30,914 nucleotides of DNA from Chara braunii (taxonomy: Eukaryota > Streptophyta > Charophyceae > Charales > Characeae), in NCBI GenBank assembly GCA_003427395.1, contig BFEA01000001.1, forward strand, positions 10,360,889 through 10,391,802. Direction: 5' to 3'. The notes below the pieces were generated by a model, which saw only the letters and a list, made by a program, of their open reading frames with translations, was not told where the DNA came from and did no database searches. Positions 18,664 through 29,000 of the stretch are shown piece by piece. The number at the start of each line of letters is the position of its first letter. Position 1 is the stretch's first letter. The position numbers were made by a program, and so were the translations under genes.

Positions 18664-19375
18664 ATCAGAAGTGGCAGTTCTTACTTTTTTTTTTTTTTTT
18701 CTTTCCTTCTTTTTATCTTGACCCTTGGCTTCTCTTTGGAGTAAGTGCCAGCTTCTTCAGCAGATTGATGTGAGGCCCTGATCTCTGGGGCGGAGCTAAG
18801 CGGCGGGTCTGCTTATTCTGCATATTCTGCTTAATCGGCTTTTCCCTGCAGCAGGTTGAAGATCATTTCCAGGGGAATCAGCAGAGACAAACGTCCATTC
18901 GGGCTGCGGTGGGCAGTGTACAGGCCTGGACAACGTCTGGCCTACTAGAGGAGGCGCTGGCCTTTGGGCTTCTTATTGCTGATACTCACCTATTGCTTGG
19001 GAGCTGCAACTGCTGGCAACTACGGTCAGCGTCCCCAATGAAAATACCAGGACCAGCGTCCCAAACAAAAATATGGGGACCAGCATCCTTTTTTTTTTTT
19101 TTGAAGGGGCCCAGTGCCCAAGGCTCCAATTAAAACTTTGAGCACAAAGCGAACACACATGCCTCTTCCCATTAGGGCTGGAAGAGCGTCGACCACTGCT
19201 CCAATGGAGACAGCTTCCCTATGTGACACAAATACAGCACAAGCAAGGGCGTTGATTACTTCCCCAGTAAGGAAGGATTAGCCCCGCTCTGTGCAGAATC
19301 AAACTCTGCCCTGCTCAACTCATCTAGCACTACGTGGACCATTCAGCACCATGAGAAGTGGGGGGAAATGCCAAG
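18664..19375. other. Unassigned stretch between ORF1 fragment F and the tRNA-like SINE
   Basis: Contains T-runs at 18684-18701 and 19089-19102 and a short internal duplication (GACCAGCGTCC / GACCAGCATCC near 19052-19088). The first part could be the 5' UTR of LINE fragment F. No gene is supported. Confidence 0.35.
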
Positions 19376-19380
19376 TGGAC

Positions 19381-19520
19381 TGTGGCTCAGTGGTTAGGGC
19401 ACCAGTTGTGGATGCACATTGTGGTCTGAGGTTGTGGGTTCAAAACTCCACAACTCTCAAAGAGACACCGGAGGGCATTTACATAGTCACTTTCATACCC
19501 CCTCGGGCTAACACAGGTAA
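19381..19520 (+). mobile_element. tRNA-derived SINE head
   Basis: TGGCTCAGTGG at 19383-19393 matches the tRNA A box consensus. GGTTCAAAACT at 19437-19447 is a good B box, 54 bp away as in tRNA genes, and sits in a stem (GTTGTGG/CCACAAC). There is no acceptor-stem pairing, anticodon arm or terminator that would make it a real tRNA, so it is best read as the pol III promoter head of a SINE. A second B-box-like sequence, GGTTCGAGTCT (19708-19718), lies downstream without a clear A box. The tail is not defined. Confidence 0.55.
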
Positions 19521-19867
19521 GCTATTACAGTCACTGCCTGCACACCAGTCCATGGTGTTGTACCTTGGCCCTTTGTTGGGTCTTCATGCTACATGGGTTG
19601 CTTGTCGCTGTTGGTCTTGGTTGTTCTGCTGATCTCCCCAGTCTGGATTGTACCACTTGCAACTGTTGCACACATTGTAGTCTTCCAGTTACATGCTATA
19701 GATTACAGGTTCGAGTCTGGCTCGGGACTTTTGGGGGGTTCTTGTCCAACTTGGCCCATCATCCGTTGTTGTGCTATACACACGAGATAGGGTCAGAGGA
19801 GAACGGTTCAGTAGGATCTGGTAGGTTGATGTAGGCGCGACGGTTTGGAGTCGATGAGGGCACTCGT

Positions 19868-20110
19868 GGGTGTGTTCCTGCTGAGGGGGAGTAGCAGTAG
19901 GATCTATTTGGTTGGATAGGGCACCAGTGGGTGTGTTCCTACGGATGGCAGCACATAGTCTGGNNNNNNNNNNNNNNNNNNNNNNNNNNNNNNNNNNNNN
20001 NNNNNNNNNNNNNTCGGTGTGTTCCTGCTGAGGGGGAGTAGCAGTAGGATCTATTTGGTCGGATACGGCACCAGTGGGTGTGTTCCTACGGATGGCAGCA
20101 CATAGTCTAT
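19868..20110 (+). repeat. Tandem repeat of about 95 bp units split by an assembly gap
   Basis: The unit GTGTGTTCCTGCTGAGGGGG ... ACGGATGGCAGCACATAGTCT is present before the gap (about 19872-19961) and after it (about 20016-20109) with only a couple of substitutions. Within each unit GTGGGTGTGTTCCT is itself partly repeated. The gap is probably an unresolved longer array. Confidence 0.8.
19964..20013. other. Assembly gap of 50 N
   Basis: Fifty N in a row. The round number suggests a scaffolding placeholder of unknown true size. Any open frame spanning it is meaningless. Confidence 0.99.
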
Positions 20111-20198
20111 CAGATACCACATACACAGAGCTCAAAAAGGCACACATATGTACTGGTGAGGGTGATAAGAGCACCTCTCAGCAGTACTCCCTTCACAG

Positions 20199-20245
20199 AA
20201 GCTCCATCGTGGGGAGCAGCGCCTGCTAGGGAATCGGGTCTATCC
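20199..20245 (-). repeat. GGGACGCTGG module, decayed remnant (copy 9, minus)
   Basis: The plus strand reads AAGCTCCAT...CGTGGGGAGCAGCGCCTGCTAG...CGGGTCTATCC, matching the minus orientation of the module core with a small deletion. No poly(A) is attached in the expected direction. Confidence 0.5.
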
Positions 20246-20289
20246 ACAAAAAACACAGCTTACGAACCTCTACAACACCATGGACTTTT

Positions 20290-21470
20290 GAAAAAAAAAA
20301 AAAAAAAAACATAGCCTACAGGCACATACATACACTCACACACAGCCTCCGGGCAAATGTATATACAACTAGAATACCAGGCTGGGGAGCAGGTCAGGGG
20401 GGTCTAACGCATGTTTCAGTAGTAACAGGTCCAGGGCTGGGTAGGGATACAAGTCGCTGCGGCTGGTCCGGGATCCGCCTAGCCTAGGGTAAGCTAGGAC
20501 AGTCTGGACTTGTCCGTGGGTGCTAGCCTGGCGGGTTGAACCTCTGACAACAAAGGGGGGTTAGTATAAAAAAAAGGAATGCTTGAGCCTGGCGTCCGAA
20601 GTGCTCATATACCAAGGCTCGTCTGATTCCGCTTCAACTAAGGCTGGGTGGCCGGTCCATCCTTGGTACCTATATCTGCTATTCGGTCCAAGTCAGCCTC
20701 CAAGATGCTAGGGTGATAGCTCTGAGTGATCTACACTGAGGTCGGATAGTGGGGATAGGGGGTGCGCTAGGAGTATTGATGAGATGATGGGTTGGGAGGT
20801 GGCCTCATAATTGGCAAGAATCTGATAACCGCTGGCTGACTAGGCCTGCAACCAGCGTGTGTCTGGAATCCAACCTCTACAACAACCTGGGCTGTTTTCT
20901 CTTTTCATTTAACAAATAAATAAATTAAAAAGAAGCGAGGAGGTGCGGGAAAATCATAGCAGAGCGCAGAGAGTCTCGCATTGTCATCAAGAATCCCAGT
21001 CAAAGCCTAAGTAGTAAGTTTTTTTTTTTTTTTTTTTTTTGTAACAACGACCAGAAATCGCCAAAACACGTGTCTCCCTAGTGCAACACGAATTAACACA
21101 AGCCCAATCAAAAGGGGAGAACACATCATCCTAAATGAGAACATTCACTATTACAAGGACGTACTCACACGGGGTCTTTCTAACTTAATCCCTGGATGTA
21201 ATCGCAGGTCCCGGTATATCCAGGGGTGGCCTCCAGGGATGGCCTCAAATGCGGCCAGACACGTTTAAGACAGTGCTCTTGTCTTCTCCCGAATAGAACG
21301 CCCTGTCATTATCGCCATATCTAGACGGAGCAGCTGCAGTCTTGTCTTATCCTTGCAGCCTTCAACATCTGAGAAGTCACCCCTCAAACTGAACAAACCC
21401 CTCAAGCCCCCGTTGTATTCAACCCACCACTGCCACCAGTACCTTTCACAGGCAATGGAGGTCCACTCGA
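20290..21470. other. Unassigned stretch
   Basis: A-run at 20292-20309, T-run at 21020-21041, and otherwise unrecognised mixed-composition sequence. Some CA-rich words (20320-20345). No open frame has a recognisable domain. Confidence 0.4.
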
Positions 21471-21477
21471 CACATTT

Positions 21478-21722
21478 GGTTAAACCACCCGTACAGCAGG
21501 GGCTCTTAGGCCCCCTCTGACGCAAATGCATATGGCCCAGCGCGGTGCACAGATTCAGCCTCCGCGTTAATGCCTAAAAACGCGGTAGGTACTTGTGGCT
21601 TAAGCCACCAGTACGCTTGGAAAAACGGCTCGTTTACGGGCGCAACTTTCGGGGCCGGCGCGCCTTCGATCATTTTCATCAATGGCCAGCGTCGGTGAAG
21701 GGCCTGCGGCCGATGTACGGGC
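21478..21722. repeat. Palindromic-motif repeat R2, copies 4 and 5
   Basis: GGTTAAACCACCCGTAC at 21478-21494, and a 26-bp near-perfect palindrome at 21589-21614 (GTACTTGTGGCTT / AAGCCACCAGTAC, one mismatch). Downstream, the GGCC(G/A)...CATCAATGGCCAGC and GCCGATGTACG blocks (21650-21722) match those at 5010-5101, so both loci belong to one family. Confidence 0.5.
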
Positions 21723-21796
21723 CACCGCAATTTTCAGGTGCTCGGCCTCCCTCCAGACACCTCTTTCGCTGGTGGCACCCGCTAGAGTGAAAAAAT

Positions 21797-21915
21797 AACT
21801 GCTGGGCCCATTTTCCCGCAGGTGCAGCTCCCCACTAATAGATGGGAGTAACTGGGAGAGAACTATTACGAGGGGTTGCTCGTATCACGCCTCCTAGTAC
21901 GGCAACCTGTTCTTT
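21797..21915 (+). mobile_element. GGGACGCTGG module, diverged copy 10 (plus)
   Basis: GCTGGGCCCATTTTCCCGCAGGTGCAGCTCCCCACTAATAGATGG (from 21801, in parts) followed by a second hairpin-like region (ACTATTACGAGG ... CCTCCTAGT) and CAACCTG. It lacks the first GGGAC and ends in a GT repeat and G-run in place of poly(A). Confidence 0.55.
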
Positions 21916-21932
21916 GTGTGTGTGTGTGTGGT

Positions 21933-21987
<55 letters not shown>
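21916..21987 (+). repeat. (GT)n followed by a 55-base G homopolymer
   Basis: A short GT repeat (21916-21932) passes into 55 consecutive G (21933-21987). Frames across it are poly-Gly or poly-Pro artefacts. Either a genuine G-tract or a sequencing artefact. Confidence 0.9.
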
Positions 21988-21988
<1 letters not shown>

Positions 21989-22595
21989 GAGAAAAGAGGC
22001 TTGGAGGTACAGGTGAAGATACCATGGGCAGTCGAATTTGGCCCAGTTTGAGAAGGCCCTCCCAGAAGAGACTCATTGCCAGGGGCTCTACCAACACACA
22101 TGACAAACCTTCAACGATGACCCCAAAAAGACTTGAAGAAAAAAACTTCATGTACATATGCGAGGACTGGCACTAGCTTTACAGAAGAGCTTGTACCATC
22201 TCTCAATTGGAGATTGCGATGACAAAATGCACCTGGGGCAAAATCCAATTTACCCTGAACCTTCATAATCATAAGGCATGGCACTGAGAGTGTGTAGGAA
22301 TTATGGTTTTTGCTACTTTTTGGGTTTTAGAAAGGAAAAAAAAAGGAGTTGCGGTTTTTGGTAGTGAGACAGCCATTAAAGGAACAGATGTTGTAGCAGG
22401 TATCGCACCTGCTGGTGGGTGCAGCTCCCGCATGTTCCCTCGTTGGAGGCTTGAGCACGGATGTGACTGCGTCGGGGTTCCCCGTAATACTATAATGTTA
22501 TGATCCTAACCAATTTCGAGATACACATCCATCAGATAGTACAATGCCATCTAATTGCAGAAAGAAATGAATGAACTTGAGGGGAGAGAGAGGAT

Positions 22596-22639
22596 TAGAA
22601 GAAGAAGAAGAAGAAGAAGAAGAAGAAGAAGAAGAAGAT
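22596..22639 (+). repeat. (GAA)n microsatellite
   Basis: About 13 copies of GAA/AGA triplets. The Glu-rich open frame over it is a composition artefact. 21990-22590 has no recognised gene. Confidence 0.85.
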
Positions 22640-22674
22640 GATGTACACCAGCATAGACAAATGACAAGGCTCTT

Positions 22675-22813
22675 CTTCTTCGCCCAACAATCTCCTCCTC
22701 CTTATCTCCCCCTTCTCTTATTCATACAAGAAACAATAATAATACTTCTTCGCCCAACAATCTCCTCCTCCTTATCTCCCCCTTCTCTTATTCATACAAG
22801 AAATAATAATACA
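22675..22813 (+). repeat. 70-bp tandem duplication
   Basis: Two nearly identical 70-bp units, each containing CGCCCAACAATCTCCTCCTC and ending in CATACAAGAAA(C/T)AATAATA. The first starts about 22675 and the second about 22745. High identity implies recent duplication. Confidence 0.9.
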
Positions 22814-22921
22814 ATGTTGAATGGCTGATCCAGAATCAATGTCCGAGTTCCTCTTCTACTGCAGGTATCACTTGAGGTCCACCATAGCCATGGCCGCCTC
22901 TCCCACTCTTCACTCTCATAG

Positions 22922-23111
22922 GCCGAGGCTATGGCGGACTACTAGGCCTTGCCCAGATGCCCAAAGGACAACCCAAAGCAGCTATGGCTGCTCTAGCTCA
23001 GGCCGCCATGCCCGACCCTGCCTCAAAGCTTCTTGGTGTAGCTCTCCCGAGTTGGGGACTCCCTGCTGCAGCGCCCACCAAGGTGATGAAGATGGCTGCC
23101 ACCATAGCCGG
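22922..23111 (+). CDS. Candidate internal exon of an unknown host gene
   Basis: A C/T-rich tract ending CTCTCATAG (to 22921) resembles a 3' splice site and GTAAGT at 23112-23117 a 5' splice site. Between them one frame is open for about 62 codons with Ala/Gly/Leu/Pro-rich, non-repetitive content (contains YGGLLGLAQMPKGQPKAAM and MPDPASKLLGVALPSWGLP). No domain is recognised. A competing frame is also open across the region. The reading phase does not match the next candidate exon by one base, so this could be a pseudogene, contain an indel error, or be spurious. Confidence 0.3.
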
Positions 23112-23180
23112 GTAAGTACCCCTGGCGCTCCTCCCCTTTCCCGTCCTTCTTCCTCCTCCGTGTCCTTCTCCTTCCCCCAG

Positions 23181-23440
23181 CAGCACTGCTCTTGGATAGT
23201 GCTGCTCCAACTGGTGCTCCAACCATTGTGTCGCCAAACTTGCACACCGAAAAAGAGGCCGGACTCTTCGCCTGGCTGGGAGATATAGCGGCCTGCTTGC
23301 CTCTTCGGGCGGTGACTTCCAGGCCGCTCGGCCTTCCAAGCAACCGGTACCTCCTCCCTTTCGGAGGGAACATCATTGCAGACTCTGATATTGGCCGTAC
23401 AGGCCCTAGACCCAGACTGGTTGGACTGGTATCCGCCTAG
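23181..23440 (+). CDS. Candidate second exon of the same unknown gene
   Basis: Follows a strong polypyrimidine tract ending CCTTCCCCCAG at 23180, giving a 69-bp candidate intron (23112-23180). The frame ALLLDSAAPTGAPTIVSPN continues with KEAGLFAWLGDIAACLPLR and YLLPFGGNIIADSD to a stop at 23438-23440. It looks protein-like and has no similarity to the LINE proteins, but I do not recognise it. The frame is shifted by one base relative to 22922-23111 if joined at this acceptor. Confidence 0.3.
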
Positions 23441-23464
23441 ACCTAACCTACAACTACTAGGCCT

Positions 23465-25005
23465 CTAAAAAATGGCAAACCATAACCCTGCCAAAAACCA
23501 AAGGGGTCTGGGCATAATTGACCCAGCCACACAATCCAAGGCCTTGGCACTACAATGGCTCATACGATTTCTTTTCTGCCCTGACACCCCATGGGAAGAG
23601 CTGGCATTGGAACAAATTGCACGACTAGCCCCTGAAACAACACCAGAAATTAGCCCCCTCACATGGTTAGAAAATAGAAGTTGGCCGATACCAAGAGGGC
23701 AGTCCAGTCAACAAAACCCGACTTCCTCAAAGGAGCAGGCAAAAAAGGACCTACGAAATGACCCCTTCTGGCCATCCCTTCTAAGGACATGAAGGAACCT
23801 CCCCCTGCCTGACAAAACCCAACCAAAGAGATGGGAGGAAGTATTACGACAACCTTTTTTCGACAATAGGAGATCGTGGACAACAGGGGACAGGTCCTTC
23901 ATTGCACAGACTCCCCCTGGCGCGTCTGGGTGAGAAGGGGCATACTCAGAATAAGGGATATCTGGGACATAGACACAAGGGATTGGATTGACCGGGACTT
24001 GCTCCGGCAAAAACTGCGACATAGCTATAGATTGGAAACCGCTCTCGAAGACCTAATCGAACGGATTCCCCTGGTTTGGTGGAAAATCCTCAGAAAGGGA
24101 CCCTTCTTGCAGGAATCCGACTGGGTGCAAATTCCGGACAGTCAGGGAGAGGTAGGCAATGTGGTATGCTGCCCCAGAGGACCGGTGGTGGTCGACATAT
24201 TTAAAGTGGGCAATGACAACACATTATATCGACCCATGCCGCAAGACACAAGATTCTTTCAAAAGGAGGAACTGTCACGTATCAGAGTGCTGGAAAATGG
24301 GGATAAATGGACGGTGTTCCTCCCAGACACTCCGATAACTCAACTGTCTTTTGACCCGATGGAGTGGACGTGGACCTCCTCCTCTGGAAGGGGCAAGAAA
24401 TGCATCAGAAAACTACACAGCATAACGGTCAAATCAACATACAGACTCCTCCGTCCAATGTCTAATCTACGTGACCAGGTGGAGGCTAGATGGATGAAGC
24501 ACTTGAATACTAGCAAGGAATCACTTCGGGGGGTAAAATGGTTCCAGCTCGTTAAGAGGAAACCAGCCAAACTGACCTCCCTCCAATGGTAGATAGAGCA
24601 TCGTTGCCTTCCAACAAATGACTGGCTAATAGATAGGACATCCTTGGTACAAAATGGGCGGGCCTTGCCCTGGTGCAAACTCTGTTTACATTCTTTTCCA
24701 ACCAGGAAAAGGACAGAAACCATAGAAAATATCTTCCTGCAATGCCCAGGAGCGGTCTTACTTTGGTGCTGGTGGGACAGGATCTGGGATCAGCTGGAAG
24801 TAACAAAACCCTGACCATGGAATTGGCAAGCACTGTTATTAGAAACATGGAATACAGAACAGGTGGACGACTTCACCCAGAACATGTTTATACTGGGACA
24901 TAGGGCGGTGATATGGGCACTGTGGAAACGTCGCTGTACATATGAGATGGAAGGGGTGAGGTTGGAAGGGCCCAAATTGACTGAAAGCATACAGCAGCAC
25001 TCTCG
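23465..25005 (+). mobile_element. LINE copy E: ORF2 C-terminal third, truncated at both ends
   Basis: Starts within the region following the RT (RGLGIIDPATQSKALALQW, compare copy C GGLGPIDPTLQSMALSIQW) and continues through connection and zf-RVT to MEGVRLEGPKLTESIQ, where copies B and C go on for more than 90 further residues. The 3' tail, UTR and module are missing. LINE C material begins at once, suggesting a deletion, nested insertion or assembly join. Confidence 0.85.
23472..25005 (+). pseudogene. LINE E ORF2 C-terminal pseudogene
   Basis: Open segments 23472-23792 and 23876-24592, then the zinc finger at about 24595-24760 (LPTNDWLIDRTSLVQ, CKLC...ENIFLQC, where the usual His before IFLQC is Asn), then WNWQALLLETWNTEQVDDF and the RRCTYEMEG motif. 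Breaks: TGA near 23792, a frameshift near 23870, TAG near 24590 and a stop after TKP near 24814. Fragment D is the nearest relative in this window. Confidence 0.87.
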
Positions 25006-25040
25006 TTGACGGACCAGTTCTTCAAAACTGCTCGCTCACG

Positions 25041-25946
25041 TTGCATTGCAGCCAAGAATCCTCCATTACGGCGTCAACAGCCCTGACCTTCTCTCTCGTG
25101 GAGGTGATGAAGTCCGTAGGCAGTGCAGGTGGTGGGGACAGACAGGTGAAGGAAGTAGTTTCAGAGATAACTGGTGAAAAAAAATTCTTTGTCATAACAG
25201 AGACCCAGGGTAAGAAGGGAAAAGGGTCCTCATCACTCATTGAGTGGGACAACGAGGATGAACACCAACCACTCTCCCCTTATCAGATAACACAAGAGTA
25301 TGGGCAGGGCAGTACATCTTCACCCACCCACCCCCTTGAAATAGACCTGAGAGGGGACGCCAGCGCCACGCAGCAGTCCAATTCAGTCACTTCGTCAGTC
25401 CTTGCCGACAACACTAGCAAAAGGCAAAAACTCGGATCTAAACTACGCATTGATGTGAGTGTCATGTCCCTCTCTAAGCCTAGAATAGTTATCTTACCTG
25501 TTAGGTTGAAAGAAGGAGTTTGGGAAGTGGGCTTATCTATGGTAGATGATTCTCAATACGGGGGGATCACGTTACAAGGTACAATGTCATCATTTGTCTC
25601 CCTGTCTAACCTCACAGGAGGGAAGACAGGGGAGACAATGTTTAAAATGGATGTAGCGAAATATATTAAAGAATCACTTTCACAGGGTGGTTGGGCCACT
25701 TTCACTCTCACAACAGGAACCAACAGGATTGCTGACAGAGATGTCTACCTGCGTTACAAGGCAAGTGAGTCCATTGATATAAAATGGATGAGTATGGAAT
25801 CTCTCAAGGAGATCCAAATTCTAAAGATCAAAGCTAGTCAGTTTTGGCTGGAGGCAGATGTGACTCTACTCCTCCTGAGGCTTCTCAAACAGGCGGTATT
25901 GTCTCAGGGAGGCATATTAGATACCGGAACCTGGGAGAACTTGTAA
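25041..25946 (+). CDS. LINE C ORF1 protein, 301 aa, no zinc knuckle
   Basis: Open frame directly upstream of ORF2, the place of the RNA-binding ORF1 protein in two-ORF LINEs. Only one Cys (residue 3), so no CCHC knuckle; no RRM signature is evident. The N-terminal third is Ser/Thr/Gln-rich and acidic, followed by a conserved basic patch TSKRQKLGSK (about residues 125-134), then a conserved globular-looking region (KPRIVILPVRLKEGVWEVGL, QYGGITLQGT) and a Leu-rich C-terminus ending GGILDTGTWENL. The basic patch and LQGT block recur in fragment F, and the C-terminal motif in copy A. The start codon is uncertain; the first 35 residues have no counterpart in F. RNA-binding function is inferred from position only. 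Confidence 0.75.
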   Translation: MHCSQESSITASTALTFSLVEVMKSVGSAGGGDRQVKEVVSEITGEKKFFVITETQGKKGKGSSSLIEWDNEDEHQPLSPYQITQEYGQGSTSSPTHPLEIDLRGDASATQQSNSVTSSVLADNTSKRQKLGSKLRIDVSVMSLSKPRIVILPVRLKEGVWEVGLSMVDDSQYGGITLQGTMSSFVSLSNLTGGKTGETMFKMDVAKYIKESLSQGGWATFTLTTGTNRIADRDVYLRYKASESIDIKWMSMESLKEIQILKIKASQFWLEADVTLLLLRLLKQAVLSQGGILDTGTWENL

Positions 25947-26025
25947 ATATCCACTGATTAATCATCCTCCACAAGAAACAGATACTGATTAATTCCCAAA
26001 AGGTTGTTTTTGGTTGTAATCATTG

Positions 26026-29000
26026 ATGATGGGGGAAGTAAATCTAGTGGATCTAGTCTACAACAAAGATAAAAATTGAAAACTCCTAAAGAGACATGCA
26101 GATTTGATCTCAGGTCATTAAATGTTAATGGGTTAGCCTCTGCCATGAACTCCAAGAAACAGGCGATATATGAATAGATTAGGGGAGTGGATGACAAAAG
26201 TTGACCCGAAGTAATCTGTATACAGGAAACCCACCTCCAAAATACAAATGCACACAACTATGTCCATACAGAAATCTGGCCCCACACGTCATACAGAGCG
26301 CATGCTCCCAAACCACGGAGTGCGGGCGTGGCAATTTGGATGTCCCCTGATACTAAGTTAGAAGTTATAAGTTGGGAGGCAGACCAACTGGAGGGTAGGT
26401 GGGTATACATACTGGTTATGATGGAACTAGAAATTGTTAGTATCCTAAATGTATATGGGTCCAACGACCTGGGTGAGCGAGAGATTTTTTTTGCCAGTGT
26501 TCTCTCTCATTTACCAGCGGGCATACCTGTTATCATTGCAGGGGATTTTAATGCATCCCTAGATCGTAATCTTGACAGATGGAATCTCCCTGATCCTTGT
26601 CCAGCTTATGTGGAAATGGATGAGCTCATCATATCAAATGTATGTCATACAGCTAACCTTTTTGACTCCTTTAGGAGATTGAAACCAAATACCAAAATAT
26701 TCAGTTGCTTCAGGAGGAACCAATCGAGGAAAAGCACAAAGTCCAGAATAGATCTGATCCTGATTTCTGAGGAACTACAGGGGTCAGTGCAGTTTGTCAG
26801 CATACTCCCAAGAAGTCCCTTCCCAGGATTAGATCATGCCACGTGCATGGTAGTACTCACATTCAGCAGGAAACCTGACCAGACAGAGGTTTCTACAGGC
26901 TCAATACTTCACATCTCAAATCTGATAATTTCAAACACTTCCTCATAGATGTATGGAGATTCTGGAAGGAACAAAAGTCCCAGATCAACGATACAGTTGA
27001 ATGGTTCAACAACGGCCTAGCTTTCCTAGGACGTAAATGCAATGAATATTCCAGAGCTTTGGCTAAACAAAGGCACCAAAACGAAATACAGTTACACAAA
27101 AGAATTGAAGAGGTTCAACAAACAGAGATTCATACTGAAGATCCAGACCAACTAGACCCGATTGCCAATGAAATTCAAAATCTAGAGGAACAACTAATGA
27201 GACATATGGAATACAGGTGGCAGGGGATGAGAATCAGAGGAAAATTTTAAAAAAATCAAATGGAAGGGTCTATGGATGCAAGATTCTTTGCAATGGCAAC
27301 AGCAAATTCAGGCAGAACCACAATCGAGGCCCTATCTAACCCCTTTGACGCTAATGAACTTCTGGCTACTTCATCGACTGCGTGTAACAAATTTGCTAGG
27401 GATTTCTTTAAGAAACTTTTCTCATCAGAAACTAAAAATATTCCAAAAACTCAACATTTAGACGAAATTGATGATTTCCTCCAGCCCATGAGGCGGTCCC
27501 TATCAGATAATCGGAGAGAGGGGATTGATAAATCTCTCATAAAAGACGAAGTATGGAAGGCACTAATGCTAATGGAGGAGGAAAAGACCCCGGGGATCGA
27601 CTGCTTTTCCAATGAATTTTGGGAAGCAATGTGGGACACTATGTCCCGAGACCTTATGGACTTTTATCAGGCAGTATGGAACACAGGGGTAATGGGGAAA
27701 ATTGTCAGTCAAGGGGTTCTAACTCTCTTATACAAGAAAGGGAAAAAAACAAATGTAAGGAACTATCGTCCCATCACCTTGTTAACAGTAGTATACAAGC
27801 GTGTGGCCAAGGTATTGACAGACAAATTGACAAAGGTAATAACATATATCATTCACCCAGCACAAACAGGATTCATATCAGAAAGGAACATACAGGATAA
27901 TATCCTTTTGATTAACGAACTCATCAAAGTCACACGCCAATTTAGGCACAATGCCGCATTCATATTTATAGACTTTGAAAAAACATATGACCATGTTGAC
28001 TGGGTGTTCCTAGACAAATGTCTGGAAAAAATGAATTTTGGCCCTAACTTTAGAAGATGGGTAGAAATTATGCACCAGAATGCAAAAACCAGGACAATGG
28101 TAAATGGTAACTTAGCCCCCCCTATTAATCTGGAGAGATCAGTCAGGCAAGGAAATCCACTTGCATCATTTCTTTTTGTAATTATAATGGAAGCCCTGAC
28201 AACAAACTTGAGACAATACAGGGACATCAAAAAAATTAGAATAACTTCGATCCTTGAGGATGCAATCCCAGTGTGTTCTCTGTTCGCTGATGACCTCTCG
28301 CTTATGCTGAAAGCATCTGAGGATAATTTAAGTGTCCTCCAAAGACTAATGGATCGATTCTGTAGATTATCTGACATGAAAATAAATTGGGGAAACAAAA
28401 CACTTGGGTGGTGGATCCATCATCAAGGTGTCCGGCCACCAGAAATCCCAAAGATTAAATGGCTACCATTTGATTCCCCATTCAGGGTCCTAGATATCAA
28501 TCTATCAGCCGCGGGCAAACCTACCTCCAATAACGAAAAGATCCTACAGGTTGCTCATGCTAAATTGAAGACCTGGAAAAACAAACACACCTCTATTTTT
28601 GGGAGGGTCCTAATCATCAACAATGTTGTATTGGGGTCTATCTGGTACAAATCGGCTATATGGGCCCTTGACAAAGCCCCAATCAAAGTGTTTCATCAGA
28701 GTCTCAGGGCGTTCCTATGGAGAGGGAACCATGACCTCAAAAGTGTGATCAGCAGGGTTACCTGGTCTGCAATTATTCAACCAAAATCAAGAGGTGGGCT
28801 AGGTCCCATCGACCCTACTCTCCAATCTATGGCACTATCCATCCAATGGATCATCAGGCTTCTCTTTAGCCCACAAACCCCATGGACCATCCTAACATGG
28901 GAACAGATTAAGAGGTTGACACCTTTAACTAATGAACTAGTTGATCCTTTGATGTGGTTGGAAAATCGAGTCTGGACTCTTCCAAGGAGTAAAAAGATCG

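Noticed and set aside
19689-20174. 161-codon minus-strand frame
   Set aside because: It runs through the 50-N gap and tandem repeat units.
21835-22176. Poly-Pro and poly-Gly open frames on both strands
   Set aside because: Produced by the G homopolymer.
22405-22445. Possible further GGGACGCTGG module (CACCTGCTGG...GCAGCTCCC)
   Set aside because: Only two short matches, order not consistent with the module, and no poly(A).
22821-23288. 155-codon frame as a complete gene
   Set aside because: The Ser/Pro/Cys-rich translation looks like an off-frame reading; the alternative frames between splice-like signals are more protein-like. Kept only as low-confidence exons.
27853-28398. 181-codon minus-strand frame inside LINE C
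   Set aside because: Antisense shadow of the RT domain, which is clearly coded on the plus strand.
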